Below, piece after piece: positions 44,916-55,409 of a DNA stretch of 64,000 nucleotides. A model generated the notes under the pieces. It was not told where the DNA came from. It searched no databases and saw nothing but the letters and a program-made list of their open reading frames with translations. Source of the stretch: Bacteroidales bacterium (lineage in GTDB: Bacteria; Bacteroidota; Bacteroidia; Bacteroidales; Muribaculaceae); contig CAAFXO010000022.1 of assembly GCA_900766975.1 (NCBI GenBank), positions 7,951 to 71,950 on the forward strand, read 5' to 3'. The translations under genes were made by a program, and so were the position numbers. Each line of letters begins with the position of its first letter. Within the stretch, counting starts at the first letter, position 1.

Positions 44916-47900
44916 ATGGTCACAAAATATTCCGACTTCATCCGGCTACAAAGTTTTCTTCCGGTATATGACATACTGGAGGATAATGGTCCTTCAACGT
45001 GGCAGTCGTTTATCCCCACGACTCAGTTCAACGATATGCTTCAACGTTCGTTGACCGCTATCACCTCGAGCGAAGTAAGCAAGCGTAAGAGTGTGTGGGT
45101 TCGCGGCACCTTCGGTACCGGCAAGAGCCATGCAAGCGCTGTAATAAAACACCTTCTTTGCGATGAGTTCGACGCAATCAATTCATATATTGACACTATC
45201 AAGGAACCATCGCTTAAAGCGCAAATCCGTAACCTTCGGCAGAAGAAACGTTATTTCGCGGTGACGCTCAAAGGTGTAGAAAAGGCATACGACATTCCAC
45301 GCTTCACACTTTCGCTTCAGCGTGCCGTTTCGTCTGAACTAAAGAAGAAGGCTCCCGACTTTGTTGTGGACTCGGACTTCACGGCTGCCATCAAGTGGAT
45401 TGACGAACACCGCCGCATTTTCGAGGAAGATGTGTTGCTGAAATCTGCGGACTTGACTGACATTATCGGGAGTGCCGATGACGCCATTGAGAAACTTCAG
45501 GGCTATAAGCCTTCGGTGTATCTTGCCGTTGAAAAAGCCATCCGCGAAACCGTTGGCAACGTTTTTGAGCAGACATCAATAAGTGACTGGTTGGCTCAGG
45601 TTGAGAAAGAAATTGAGAACCGTGGCATCGCGGATGGACTAATTATATTCTGGGACGAATTTACATCTGTGATGGACACGCTGAAAAGCGACCGCATCAA
45701 CGTGCTGCAGAACATTGCGGAAAAGTCGCAGAATAACAATGTGTTCCTTTTCCTTATCTCTCACCGCGTAGAGTCGCAGTCGAGTGACACCAAGGGTAAG
45801 GACATCACAAAGATGAGCGACCGCTTCGACGAGATTGATTATAAAATGGACAGCTTAAGCACATATCTAATAATGCGCCATAGCTTCACCGTGCCCAACG
45901 AGGAATCGAACCAACAGCTTATAAGTCTCCGCGGAAAAGTGCTTCCCAAGGTTGACACTGTTTTGGATTTCCTGACCAACGGTAATACTGAGCAGAAAGG
46001 CTATATCAAGAACCTCCTGCCGTTGCATCCTTATACCGCCTTCCTGTGTTCAGAGATTTCAAACTATATTGGCTCGTCAAACCGAAGCGTAATCAAGTTC
46101 ATGCATGACGACGAGTCGGGCTTCGACGCCTTCCTCAACAACGAGAATGCCTATGGCGTGGATATGCTTATGACCGCAGACACTCTATGGGATTTCTTCT
46201 ATCCCACCTTCGAGTCAGACCCGGCCAGCACCACCTTCACAGGCATGTTCAACTCGTTTGAGGATAAAGTGAAAGCTCAAAGCGAAGACCATCTCCGCAT
46301 CTTTAAGGCCATACTACTTCTCAACGCTCTTTCGCCTAAGTTCAAAAAGTCTATTGAGCTCATGTCGCCCAACGACAAGGTTATCAGCTATATGTTTGCC
46401 GGTGACCGTGCTCACGGAAAAGTAATAGACATTCTGAACTGGATTGACGAGAATAATGTTGTAGCCCGCGACATCTTCGGTGAATTCAAGATTCGCGGCA
46501 CATCATACAACCAGAACGAAATGAACAAACGCCGTCAGGACGAGCAGTCGGTTTACAAGACTGCCACAGCTGTTCTTGACTACGACCTTGCCAGTAAAGA
46601 GTCTCTTCAAGATCTCTTCCAAATCGGTGTATACGTAAAACGTGAAACAGCCCTGCAGTTCTTCTCATGCGAAGACTCCGAACCGCTTCTCAGAAGCAGA
46701 CTTAACAAGTTTATCGGCGACAAGCCTAACTACTTGCATGTGGCTTTCTTCCTGTCGTTGACTGAAGAGAACCGCGATATGAAGGACAGCATTCTTAATG
46801 CATTCTCAAAAGAATTTGAGAACCTGATTGTCGTACTTGCTGATGAAACATTTTCTCAGCAAACCTTCAACAAATTCATCGACGCTGTTGCCACAGCTAA
46901 AGTTGCGAAGAGCCACTTCAATGAGGCTGAAAGCAAAGAATATGAGAGAGCTGCCCATGCCTTCGTTACCAAATGGATAAGTCAGCTCCGCAACAATACT
47001 TATACCGTCTATTTCAACGGTCAAAGTTATTGTGAAGGCACTGTTGAGCAACTGCCGGACTTGCTTAATGACAAGCTCAGCTCAAAAATCTTTACATTGG
47101 GTTTCGAGACTCTGCGTTACCCGAAGGGTTATGTTCCGCCCATGACGTTCTTTAAAGACGGCAATTGCCCGAAGGTTATTCAGGATATACTTCAAGCTCA
47201 GACCCGTGATAAACTCACATCGTTCAGCGGTCAGTTCTCTCCGTTGAAATACCTCTTCGAGGAAAATGGTAACACACTGGTCAAGACCGATGGAGAGCTG
47301 TCAGAAAACGCTCTCAACGGTCACTCGTGGCTCGTGGAGATATATCGCCATGTTGAGAAATGCATGGAGAAAGCCCGCAAGGACTATGTTGACAAATTCA
47401 GTCTGTCGGAAGTTCTCGCCTCGTTCATCAAGGAGCCATACGGCATGTTCACTTCAGCGCTCAACTGCGCAGCTATCGCATACGCTCTCCGCCATTATAA
47501 GAGCGAACTTTTCCAAACTCAGACTTCTCAGCCAGTTTCCGATGAAGCACTGGCAGGAATGCTTCAGGATCTGTTCAAGATGTGGAAGGATGGCAAATCG
47601 GAGCACAGCAACAAGATACTTCTCCGTTTTGGTTCAAAGGAGGAAAAAGAATTGGCGATTCTTCTGTTCGATACCTTCGACCTCGCCAAAATCCTTCATA
47701 TTAAGTCCTCCGAAGTCAAAAGTCTCGACAATGCCAAGTGGTATATTCAGGAGTTCTGCAAGACCTTTGCAGGGCAGCCACTATGGGTACTCCTGTATTT
47801 CCCCGGACTTTCTTCGGAGCTGCGCAAGGCTCTTGAAGCGTTAATAAACCTCTTCGATCAGGACTCGCCTTCGGTCGATAAGATTAAAGAGATCTACCGT

Positions 47901-48320
47901 TATGTAAAGAACAACCATGTAGAGCTCAACCTTCTTCTCACACAGCAAGAGAACTACGAAAAAGGCTTTATGGCCTTTGTAGACTCAATCGAAGGCATAA
48001 AGATTGATAAGGCATGGTGGAACGAGATGCTTGAAAAAATCAATCAGCTTCCGAAGGAAACTGCCTACCGTAAGCAATCGGATGTGGAGAAAGTCATATA
48101 CAAATTCTACATCAATAAGGTGACTCCGACTCCACCCCAACCTGGACCTAATCCTCCAACACCGCCGACACCGCCGACACCTTCCACTGTGGAAGACGAT
48201 GTCAAAGAGGCTAAGGATAAAATCAAGACAACCAACATGCCAAACACCATGTGGCAGATGGCCATACTTAATCTTATTGACGAATATCCCGAAACCGCAG
48301 AATTCTTCAAACGTCTATAA
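44916..48320 (+). CDS. brxC: BREX ATPase BrxC/PglY
   Basis: The 1134-aa P-loop ATPase is the large core component of BREX. Walker A is VRGTFGTGKSHASAV (about residues 62-76), and IIFWDEFTSVMDTL (about 243-256) fits Walker B. A short proline-rich linker with repeated PPTP units (about 1068-1092) precedes a final helical segment. It starts 16 bp after brxP and ends 2 bp before pglZ. The proline linker is encoded by a 9-bp tandem repeat around 48160-48182, a slippage-prone site. Confidence 0.9.
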   Translation: MVTKYSDFIRLQSFLPVYDILEDNGPSTWQSFIPTTQFNDMLQRSLTAITSSEVSKRKSVWVRGTFGTGKSHASAVIKHLLCDEFDAINSYIDTIKEPSLKAQIRNLRQKKRYFAVTLKGVEKAYDIPRFTLSLQRAVSSELKKKAPDFVVDSDFTAAIKWIDEHRRIFEEDVLLKSADLTDIIGSADDAIEKLQGYKPSVYLAVEKAIRETVGNVFEQTSISDWLAQVEKEIENRGIADGLIIFWDEFTSVMDTLKSDRINVLQNIAEKSQNNNVFLFLISHRVESQSSDTKGKDITKMSDRFDEIDYKMDSLSTYLIMRHSFTVPNEESNQQLISLRGKVLPKVDTVLDFLTNGNTEQKGYIKNLLPLHPYTAFLCSEISNYIGSSNRSVIKFMHDDESGFDAFLNNENAYGVDMLMTADTLWDFFYPTFESDPASTTFTGMFNSFEDKVKAQSEDHLRIFKAILLLNALSPKFKKSIELMSPNDKVISYMFAGDRAHGKVIDILNWIDENNVVARDIFGEFKIRGTSYNQNEMNKRRQDEQSVYKTATAVLDYDLASKESLQDLFQIGVYVKRETALQFFSCEDSEPLLRSRLNKFIGDKPNYLHVAFFLSLTEENRDMKDSILNAFSKEFENLIVVLADETFSQQTFNKFIDAVATAKVAKSHFNEAESKEYERAAHAFVTKWISQLRNNTYTVYFNGQSYCEGTVEQLPDLLNDKLSSKIFTLGFETLRYPKGYVPPMTFFKDGNCPKVIQDILQAQTRDKLTSFSGQFSPLKYLFEENGNTLVKTDGELSENALNGHSWLVEIYRHVEKCMEKARKDYVDKFSLSEVLASFIKEPYGMFTSALNCAAIAYALRHYKSELFQTQTSQPVSDEALAGMLQDLFKMWKDGKSEHSNKILLRFGSKEEKELAILLFDTFDLAKILHIKSSEVKSLDNAKWYIQEFCKTFAGQPLWVLLYFPGLSSELRKALEALINLFDQDSPSVDKIKEIYRYVKNNHVELNLLLTQQENYEKGFMAFVDSIEGIKIDKAWWNEMLEKINQLPKETAYRKQSDVEKVIYKFYINKVTPTPPQPGPNPPTPPTPPTPSTVEDDVKEAKDKIKTTNMPNTMWQMAILNLIDEYPETAEFFKRL

Positions 48321-48322
48321 GC

Positions 48323-50773
48323 ATGGAAGCCTCTGATAAAGTAATCATACTACAGTCACTCGATGACCTTAAAGAGGCCATACGAATTGATTGTAAGTCG
48401 CGTGATGTACTGGCGCAGCGTTACTGCGTCCGTTTCATCATGCTTAACAACTTTGATGCCTTCCGAGAGTTAACAAAGTTCCTCGCTAAAGAACTTCACG
48501 TCGAACTTCTCGACATCGAAAAACTTGCTTCGGCTCCAGACAGAACCATTACAATTGATGACCTCAGCGACGCCATCAAAGGCATCAAACAATCTACGCT
48601 CGTCACTCCATTCTCTGAACTGGTACGGTTTTATAGCGTTGATGATTTCAATGGGTTCTTCAACGAGATTATTTTGACGGAGGATATTCCAAATACCCAA
48701 AAACGCATTTATATTCCGATTATAGGACTGCATAACCGTTTCTCGGACTTTCTGAAAAGCTTTGGCCGGATTGAAGAAAGCGCCCCTATTTGGCAATACT
48801 ACACGCCACAAGATGATAAGGTAAAGGTGTTCGTTTCCAAGTTCAAAGGCTTCGCCATTTCTGAGAAACTGAACATTTGCTCGTTGGCCACAATGCGCGA
48901 CTGGTTGCGCTTTTGGAAGGCTCAGGCTCCTAAGGATAAAATCCTTTGCGGTGCCAAACCAATCCTAAACAACTGGAAAAATTCCAAGCCAGATTCAATA
49001 TTTACGTTTCAAGAGGTTGATAATGCTCATACCTTTATCACTGAATTCCTCGAAGTAAACATCCCGATAGAATACAAGGAAGATGAGCTTACGTTCTGGG
49101 AGGAAATTCTTAACCATATTGGAAAGATAACACCTTCGACATTTGATTTCCCTCGGTTTGTTGAGGATTTCTTTAACCGTAAAAATCTCAGTATCCTCGA
49201 CATCCTCGGCATTTGGGGCAAGGATAGCACAACGTCCTTTGGTCGCTGGCTACTTAAATCTTATGCTCTAAAATACAAGGAGACCGAATTGTCGGACTAC
49301 TTGCGTCAAATCCTTGAAGAAATTAATGACTACCAGGTTGGCAATACCTTGTTCGTCAATGTGGCTGAGCGCATATTCTACGCCTCTACACAGGCGGAAC
49401 GCGAGCGTCATTTCGAAACACGCCAAAAGCTCATGCAAGATTTGCGCGACAAATTCCGTGAGCTGACTCCGTCCGAGCATCAGAATTGGATAAAGGAACA
49501 GATTATCGTCATCGCCCAGCAGGACGATAGCCTTAAACAAGCCAAGCGTTTCTGTACCTCGACATATGATTTCGAGGAAGAGTTGTTCCTTGGCTGGTAT
49601 GTTCTTCGCGCCGAGAAAGACTTCGGCCTTAACCAAGTTCAAAAATACTTTCCTGACCTCGCAGGTTACCTCACACCTTATGAAACTTTGCCCATAAAGT
49701 CGGAGCAGCCATGGGTCTCCGAATATTTCAATCAGTTCCGTTCAGCAAAGATAAAAGATGTTCTAACCGACTGCGTTAAAGCAATGGTGTTGGAACGCAA
49801 TGCATCCGAGCAGAGTTTCTATGACTGGTATTACGCCTTCAACGAGAGCCACGGCATACTCAGTGATATTGAACACAACGGATCATATCCCATAGATAAG
49901 ATCTACTGGGTGGACGGTCTCGGTGCTGAGTTCATCCCATATATTCTCTATCTCCTTGACCAATCGAGCACCGGGTATGAGGCCGTTCATACAGAGGTTG
50001 GCCGCACAACCATTCCCTCGAATACGCATATCAACTCCTTTGATGTTGACAATAGCCGGATTTTCAAGAAATCCGCTCTTGATGATCTGGCCCATGAAGG
50101 CCATTATCAGAAATATCGTACATTCATTCAGGAGCTGAAGACAGTAAAAGAGATTATCGAGTCAATTCTAAATGACAATAAGGTCGGCAAACATACAATA
50201 GCTATCGTTTCTGACCATGGCCTCAGCTCGATGTCCAGAAAATGCGAGTCGTTGAAACTCGATTCCAAGACCAAGCACGAAGGCAGATACGTTTTGCTCG
50301 AGAGTAACAGCGAAATAGTTAGCGACGTTAATTTCGTAATACACGACAACGAGCGCGATGGCAAGAAATACAAAGTCGCCCTTTGCCATGCATCGCTAGG
50401 TACGAAACCGACCCATGAAGTGCATGGTGGAGCTACTCCCGAGGAGGTACTTGTGCCATTCATCGTAATTACCAACGATGATCTTGCGAAACCGCAAAAC
50501 TATGTAGTAAAGATTCAGGATGCCAACATTCCGGTTTCGGACAAAAAACTGAAATTCACCATTATGCCTGAACCCCAGTCCGCAACACTGATTTTCGATG
50601 GCAAGGAAATTGCGATGCAACGCATAGGTCTTCAGTGGGAGGCTGAATTAGCCTCAGCCTCCGAAGGCAAGCACAGGATAACGGTATTGCCCATGCGTGG
50701 CAAGCCGCTAAACTTCGAAATTGAAATTTACGGCATGGGCTTCGGCTCGGCCTTAGACGACTTCGACTTATGA
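48323..50773 (+). CDS. pglZ: BREX alkaline-phosphatase-like protein PglZ
   Basis: The 816-aa protein is a member of the PglZ family found in every BREX type. The metal-binding phosphatase fold is seen in YWVDGLGAEFIPYI (about residues 528-541), AIVSDHGLSSM (about 628-638) and KPTHEVHGGATPEEVLVPFI (about 693-712). The N-terminal 500 residues are helical, and the last 90 form an Ig-like end. Its stop overlaps the brxL start (ATGA). The nucleic-acid target is not established. Confidence 0.9.
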   Translation: MEASDKVIILQSLDDLKEAIRIDCKSRDVLAQRYCVRFIMLNNFDAFRELTKFLAKELHVELLDIEKLASAPDRTITIDDLSDAIKGIKQSTLVTPFSELVRFYSVDDFNGFFNEIILTEDIPNTQKRIYIPIIGLHNRFSDFLKSFGRIEESAPIWQYYTPQDDKVKVFVSKFKGFAISEKLNICSLATMRDWLRFWKAQAPKDKILCGAKPILNNWKNSKPDSIFTFQEVDNAHTFITEFLEVNIPIEYKEDELTFWEEILNHIGKITPSTFDFPRFVEDFFNRKNLSILDILGIWGKDSTTSFGRWLLKSYALKYKETELSDYLRQILEEINDYQVGNTLFVNVAERIFYASTQAERERHFETRQKLMQDLRDKFRELTPSEHQNWIKEQIIVIAQQDDSLKQAKRFCTSTYDFEEELFLGWYVLRAEKDFGLNQVQKYFPDLAGYLTPYETLPIKSEQPWVSEYFNQFRSAKIKDVLTDCVKAMVLERNASEQSFYDWYYAFNESHGILSDIEHNGSYPIDKIYWVDGLGAEFIPYILYLLDQSSTGYEAVHTEVGRTTIPSNTHINSFDVDNSRIFKKSALDDLAHEGHYQKYRTFIQELKTVKEIIESILNDNKVGKHTIAIVSDHGLSSMSRKCESLKLDSKTKHEGRYVLLESNSEIVSDVNFVIHDNERDGKKYKVALCHASLGTKPTHEVHGGATPEEVLVPFIVITNDDLAKPQNYVVKIQDANIPVSDKKLKFTIMPEPQSATLIFDGKEIAMQRIGLQWEAELASASEGKHRITVLPMRGKPLNFEIEIYGMGFGSALDDFDL

Positions 50774-52200
50774 GCGAAATAGGAAATAAAATTCGAGAAG
50801 TCTTCAGGGAATCAGCTGTCTATAAGAACCCTGACAACAACGAGGTATTTGTCGGACGAAATCTTCCATCGTTCGTTAAGGACTACCTTATTGCCACTCA
50901 TATAGATATGAATGGTTCGCTTCGTCGTGAGGCTTTGGTGCGCTTCCTCGACGAGCATATCCCCATCAATCCACAAGCCATTCGAAGCCGTCTGATGCAG
51001 GGCGATGTTATCACACTGTTAACTCGCTTCGAGGTTAGCACCAACATAGCCAAGGGGAAATGTCATTTCCAAATCCCGGAAATGGGTATCAAATCGCAGG
51101 ATACTCTTATCCCTCATCATGTTGTTGATCAGAATTCCGAAGACCTCATCGATGGCGAGAAGTGGGGCATCATAAAACTTGTTTATGTTCCGCCAATGGA
51201 TAAAGAAAAGGGATATATCGAAATGTCGAAGTATAAACCTTTCCGTCCCCTTGAACGTCTTGACTTGAATTCATTCCGTGAATGTCGCAAAAAGTTCACC
51301 ATAGACGAGTGGATTGACGTTCTCATCTCGGCTATGGAGTACACACCGTCAGCCTTCGCCGGCAAGACGCAGAAACTTGAGTTTCTCGCTCGTCTATTAC
51401 CGTTCATCGAACCGCGCCTCAATCTCATAGAACTGGCGCCGAAGGGCACCGGTAAGTCCTATGTGTTTGGCAATCTCTCTAAATTCGTATGGCTCATTGG
51501 TGGTGGCAAAGTCTCTCGCGCCAAGCTCTTTTATGACAAAGCTCGAAAGACGCCTGGTATCATGCTTCATCATGATCTTGTGGCTCTTGATGAAATACAG
51601 TCAATCAGTTTTACTGATACGATGGAGATGCGGTCAATCTTGAAGAACTATCTGGAGTATGGCAAGACCAACGTTGATAACTATGAGTTTATGTCGGAGT
51701 GTGGCCTTATACTTCTTGGCAATATTCCGTTGTCGGAAGATGGATTTCCACTCTCTGACAATTATCTTGAACAACTTCCCGAGGCTTTTAAGGAGTCGGC
51801 ACTGCTTGACCGTTTCCATGGCTTCATCGAAGGTTGGCTACTTCCTCGAGTGACCAATGATATGGCACTGCGCGACTGGACCCTTAACGTAGAATTTTTT
51901 TCAGAGGTTCTGCATCAGCTCCGCACCGCTACCGAATACTCGGCGATAGTCAACCAGTCGGTTGCCATTCCGCAGGGAGCAGATATGCGCCACCTCAAAG
52001 CGGTACAGCGCACTGCCACAGCTTACATGAAACTCCTTTTCCCTCATGTCCTCCAAAAGGAAGATATGGACATGGCGGAGTTTTATACCTACTGTCTCAA
52101 ACCGGCTATTCATCGCAGAGATATTATTCGCCAGCAATGCTCAAACATCGACCGCGAAAGTTCTTTCTCGAAGCCTATGCCTGAATTCTCCATTAAATAA
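50770..52200 (+). CDS. brxL: BREX AAA+ protein BrxL, short form
   Basis: The 476-aa protein has the BrxL AAA+ core: ELAPKGTGKSYVFGNLSKF (about residues 220-238), HHDLVALDEIQSI (about 261-273) and LILLGNIPLSEDGF. Type 1 BrxL proteins continue into a Lon-like C-terminal domain and are roughly 200 residues longer. Here the protein stops after the ATPase, at KPMPEFSIK. The short form may be normal for type 4. It overlaps pglZ by 4 bp, and its stop overlaps the next start codon. Confidence 0.88.
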   Translation: MSEIGNKIREVFRESAVYKNPDNNEVFVGRNLPSFVKDYLIATHIDMNGSLRREALVRFLDEHIPINPQAIRSRLMQGDVITLLTRFEVSTNIAKGKCHFQIPEMGIKSQDTLIPHHVVDQNSEDLIDGEKWGIIKLVYVPPMDKEKGYIEMSKYKPFRPLERLDLNSFRECRKKFTIDEWIDVLISAMEYTPSAFAGKTQKLEFLARLLPFIEPRLNLIELAPKGTGKSYVFGNLSKFVWLIGGGKVSRAKLFYDKARKTPGIMLHHDLVALDEIQSISFTDTMEMRSILKNYLEYGKTNVDNYEFMSECGLILLGNIPLSEDGFPLSDNYLEQLPEAFKESALLDRFHGFIEGWLLPRVTNDMALRDWTLNVEFFSEVLHQLRTATEYSAIVNQSVAIPQGADMRHLKAVQRTATAYMKLLFPHVLQKEDMDMAEFYTYCLKPAIHRRDIIRQQCSNIDRESSFSKPMPEFSIK

Positions 52201-54017
52201 TGGCTGACCAAACCGACATATCAAAACTCAAAGAGCTATACGCTTCGCTCGATCGTCATACGGGCGCGGGCGAAGATGTTGTTGCTGATATCCGTCAGGG
52301 AATCAACAACCTGGAATTGCAGTATCTTAAGGATGACGTTTTCCCGGAGTTGATGCGACTACTGGCAGCAAGAACTTCTGGATTACGATGCACCATAGAT
52401 ATGAGTTTGCAATTCGATGGTGAGCACACACTTGATTATTCCTTCTGCAAATCCGGTTCTTCACTCTTTATCCGAGAAAAGTTTGAGTGTCATGCAGATG
52501 AAAATATAGATTCACAAATTGAGTCAAGCCCTGAAGAGAAAATAGAGAATGAGGAAACGTCTACGACAAAATCAACGATTCTTCTACCGTCCAACACTTC
52601 AATGTCTCCGGCTGGTCAAGCATCTATTCGTATCGTTGAATATTCAGAAAAGGCCATAGCTGTGTATGGTGAAACCCGACAATACGCTGAACAATTCAAG
52701 AAGATAGGTGGCTATTTCAATGCTCGATTGCGCGAAGGCGCCGGGTGGATTTTCTCAAAAAAGCGCGAGCCTGAAGTCCGCAGCCTTCTATGGAAAGAGA
52801 AGATTGAAGGATGTACGGAAGACATTATTCAGGCAAACATGGTTACGCCTCCCGTAAAATCCGAGCGAGGTCAGAGTAAAACTGCTTCGATTAAGAACAT
52901 TAAATGTACATTAGAAGGCTTCCGTACATTTTTATCTACAATAAAAAATAATCACGGAAGAAATTATTCTCCGTCCTCTATTAGCGTATATTGTACTGCC
53001 ACGAGAAGTAACTATATGAGGAGTAAGGTGTTGAAATATCATCATTCCGGTTATATTTATAATCTCACGGACTTACAGAAACTCTCGCAACTTTATGATG
53101 ATGTTCAAGCAGACTTTGAGGCTAAGAAAACAAATTCAAGCACGCCTCAAACTGTTCGTTTATACATTCAATTCATAGATACTTACTTTTCAGATAAAAA
53201 GAAAACAGACGATGAACCGGCTATCGAAGAAGAGACAGCAATATCTATTGGGTCTCCCAAAGAAATAGAGAAACAAACTCGTAGTCCGTGGATTATCATC
53301 AATTCTATTTCTTTCGATGACTACATAATCTCAAGTGGCAACTCCACCGAAAAGTTTATCAAATTTATCAATCTTATTGGCCCGGAATTAGTGTATCAAA
53401 TGAAGATTCCCTTCCGTGGCGGATATCTGGTTGATAAAACACGAAATCTAAAATATATTGCATTCTGCAAGTCATTAGACGGAGGCTATTGGCTCAATAC
53501 ACATAGCAGCACAACGACCAAGATTGAGCAGATGAAACAAATCGGCGAGTTTTTTGGCACTGATGTAGTCTTCGACATCGAAGAAAAAGATAACAACGAA
53601 CAATCTGAAACAGCATCGGCGTACGAGACAAATAGATATTCAAATGAGTTAGCAACCGGTCGTGCTAAATACTCACTTAATGGTCAGGAGCCCCAAAATA
53701 AACGCCGCACTGTACGCGCCGTTGTTGGGCTATATATGAAACTACATCCTCGTGCTACGTGGAGTGAAGTTATCGAGGTCTTCCCAAAAGAACTTCAAGG
53801 CAGTTACGGAGTTGTAGCTACAGTTGAGAACATTCAATATCGTATCCAAAAAGGATTTGATGACGACAAGCGATACTTCCTTGAGCCTTCACGCAGATTC
53901 AGAACTATCGACGGAGTTGAGTTCGCCGTATGCCACCAATGGGGCAATCAGTTCGATAGATTCTGCGAATACGTCGAAGATAAATTCGGCTGGACCATCG
54001 AGGAAGTAATGGGTTAA
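52200..54017 (+). CDS. BREX-coupled protein of unknown function (605 aa)
   Basis: Its ATG shares a base with the brxL stop (TAATG), so it is translated with the BREX core. Four parts can be seen: an N-terminal helical region (1-60); a small domain IAVYGETRQYAEQFKKIGGYF..GAGWIFSKK (about 150-195) that I also associate with some DNA-modification proteins; a SAM-like helical region resembling a recombinase core-binding domain (about 235-335); and a C-terminal winged-helix-like unit (RTVRAVVGLYMKLHPRATW, about 500-600). No catalytic motif was found. DNA binding or target recognition is a reasonable inference. Confidence 0.7.
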   Translation: MADQTDISKLKELYASLDRHTGAGEDVVADIRQGINNLELQYLKDDVFPELMRLLAARTSGLRCTIDMSLQFDGEHTLDYSFCKSGSSLFIREKFECHADENIDSQIESSPEEKIENEETSTTKSTILLPSNTSMSPAGQASIRIVEYSEKAIAVYGETRQYAEQFKKIGGYFNARLREGAGWIFSKKREPEVRSLLWKEKIEGCTEDIIQANMVTPPVKSERGQSKTASIKNIKCTLEGFRTFLSTIKNNHGRNYSPSSISVYCTATRSNYMRSKVLKYHHSGYIYNLTDLQKLSQLYDDVQADFEAKKTNSSTPQTVRLYIQFIDTYFSDKKKTDDEPAIEEETAISIGSPKEIEKQTRSPWIIINSISFDDYIISSGNSTEKFIKFINLIGPELVYQMKIPFRGGYLVDKTRNLKYIAFCKSLDGGYWLNTHSSTTTKIEQMKQIGEFFGTDVVFDIEEKDNNEQSETASAYETNRYSNELATGRAKYSLNGQEPQNKRRTVRAVVGLYMKLHPRATWSEVIEVFPKELQGSYGVVATVENIQYRIQKGFDDDKRYFLEPSRRFRTIDGVEFAVCHQWGNQFDRFCEYVEDKFGWTIEEVMG

Positions 54018-54073
54018 ATTATAATATGTTTACCTGAAAGTGCATCCTTCACTTAATAAAATATGAAATCATC

Positions 54074-55276
54074 ATGAGTTACTTCGATATACGATTTACA
54101 AACGAACGGATTGCGCTCGACATTGCCGCTTTCGCAGAAAAAAACGGTAACACTACTGTTGATGACATTCTGCCCATTGCAGCGACTCCATGTTGCATTA
54201 TTCCATTCAAAAAAGTGGACGATGCTGACCTTAAAATGTTGATGGTTGCTATGAAAAAATTCATACAGAAACATTCACGTTTCCTAAATTTCACCAAGGC
54301 TGCCATAATCGAAGGTCTGAAACTTGAATGGCTGCCAACACTCGAAGCCGATGACAAGGTTCGGATGCTCGCTGGTATAAAACTGATTGAATCAGTGGAC
54401 GAAAACGGCATTATTACTTTCAATGAAAAGCTATACAACCTCTTCTCCACACACCAAAAGCCTGACCGAGACAAGTATGGATTAGAACCGTATAGTGCCA
54501 AAACGAGCTCTAAATGGGCTAAAGCTCCCAAAGTGAAAATTACTTCACCCGATCCAATACCACAGTTAGCCGAAAAACTTGCACCGTACATTGACTGGTA
54601 CAAACAAAATTGGGAATACTTTCAGCAGGAAAACATGGAGGGGTACAAATGGACAGCCGTGAAGCATTTCCAGTCCACTTTCGACATAAATGCCGATGAC
54701 CTTGCCGCAGACCTTCGTGAAGCTCTGAGCAAGGAAGTGAACCTACTTTCCGGTCCAATGTATATGCCTAAGTCGCTTTTAATCAAGAATGCTTATTTTT
54801 CTCCTGAAGAGGTAAGAGCTGCTCTTGTTGCCCTCTTTGATGAATCAAGACCGCTTTATGACCGTGTTGACGAATTTATGGCGACTTTCGCGCAAATCCA
54901 TGAGGCGAATAAAAAAGCCGGGCATCACAAAGAGCGTGACAATGATATGCAAAGTGAACGTGCAGCATCAGTTTACTTATCGTTCATGCACCCCGACAAG
55001 CACTACATCTACAAGTACACAATGTGGAATGAGTTCGTTGAGTCTATAGGCTTCCAGTGCCCGCCACTTTCGCAGTACCCATCAAAGTTATTTGGTTACA
55101 ATCTTTACTGCAACCAAATTCGCAATGTTCTGCTTGCAGACTCCGAACTCACCGCACTGCTGGAGCGCGACCAGCCCGAAGATAACAGTAACGGGCATCT
55201 GCTCACGCAAGATTTCATCTACTGTATCGCCTATCATTTTCTTGGCCTCGAATCTGAGCCTAGACAATACGATTAA
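54074..55276 (+). CDS. Orphan McrB N-terminal-like protein
   Basis: The 400-aa protein contains EGYKWTAVKHFQSTFDINADDLAADLREALSK (about residues 185-215; quoted here only in part as WTAVKHFQSTFDI) and NLLSGPMYMPKSLLIKNA. These match the region that precedes the AAA+ GTPase in many McrB-type restriction proteins. The protein ends where the GTPase domain would begin, and no P-loop is present. It lies 56 bp after the BREX-coupled gene and about 380 bp before the retron RT. It may be a free-standing DNA-reading subunit or a remnant that kept an open frame. Confidence 0.65.
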   Translation: MSYFDIRFTNERIALDIAAFAEKNGNTTVDDILPIAATPCCIIPFKKVDDADLKMLMVAMKKFIQKHSRFLNFTKAAIIEGLKLEWLPTLEADDKVRMLAGIKLIESVDENGIITFNEKLYNLFSTHQKPDRDKYGLEPYSAKTSSKWAKAPKVKITSPDPIPQLAEKLAPYIDWYKQNWEYFQQENMEGYKWTAVKHFQSTFDINADDLAADLREALSKEVNLLSGPMYMPKSLLIKNAYFSPEEVRAALVALFDESRPLYDRVDEFMATFAQIHEANKKAGHHKERDNDMQSERAASVYLSFMHPDKHYIYKYTMWNEFVESIGFQCPPLSQYPSKLFGYNLYCNQIRNVLLADSELTALLERDQPEDNSNGHLLTQDFIYCIAYHFLGLESEPRQYD

Positions 55277-55389
55277 ATCTAACCGATGATAGACGCAAAT
55301 TACAGATCCTGGCAATAAGGAGCTCATCTTTTTCGTAAATTATAATCAATTTACGCAAAAATGCGAACATAGAGTTCGTGAATTTTTTG

Positions 55390-55397
55390 TAACTTTG
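55390..55397 (+). promoter_or_regulatory. -7 box of the retron
   Basis: TAACTTTG matches TAnnTTTG and lies about 15 bp before the ncRNA a1 region. Confidence 0.6.
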
Positions 55398-55409
55398 CAC
55401 CAGAAAAGA

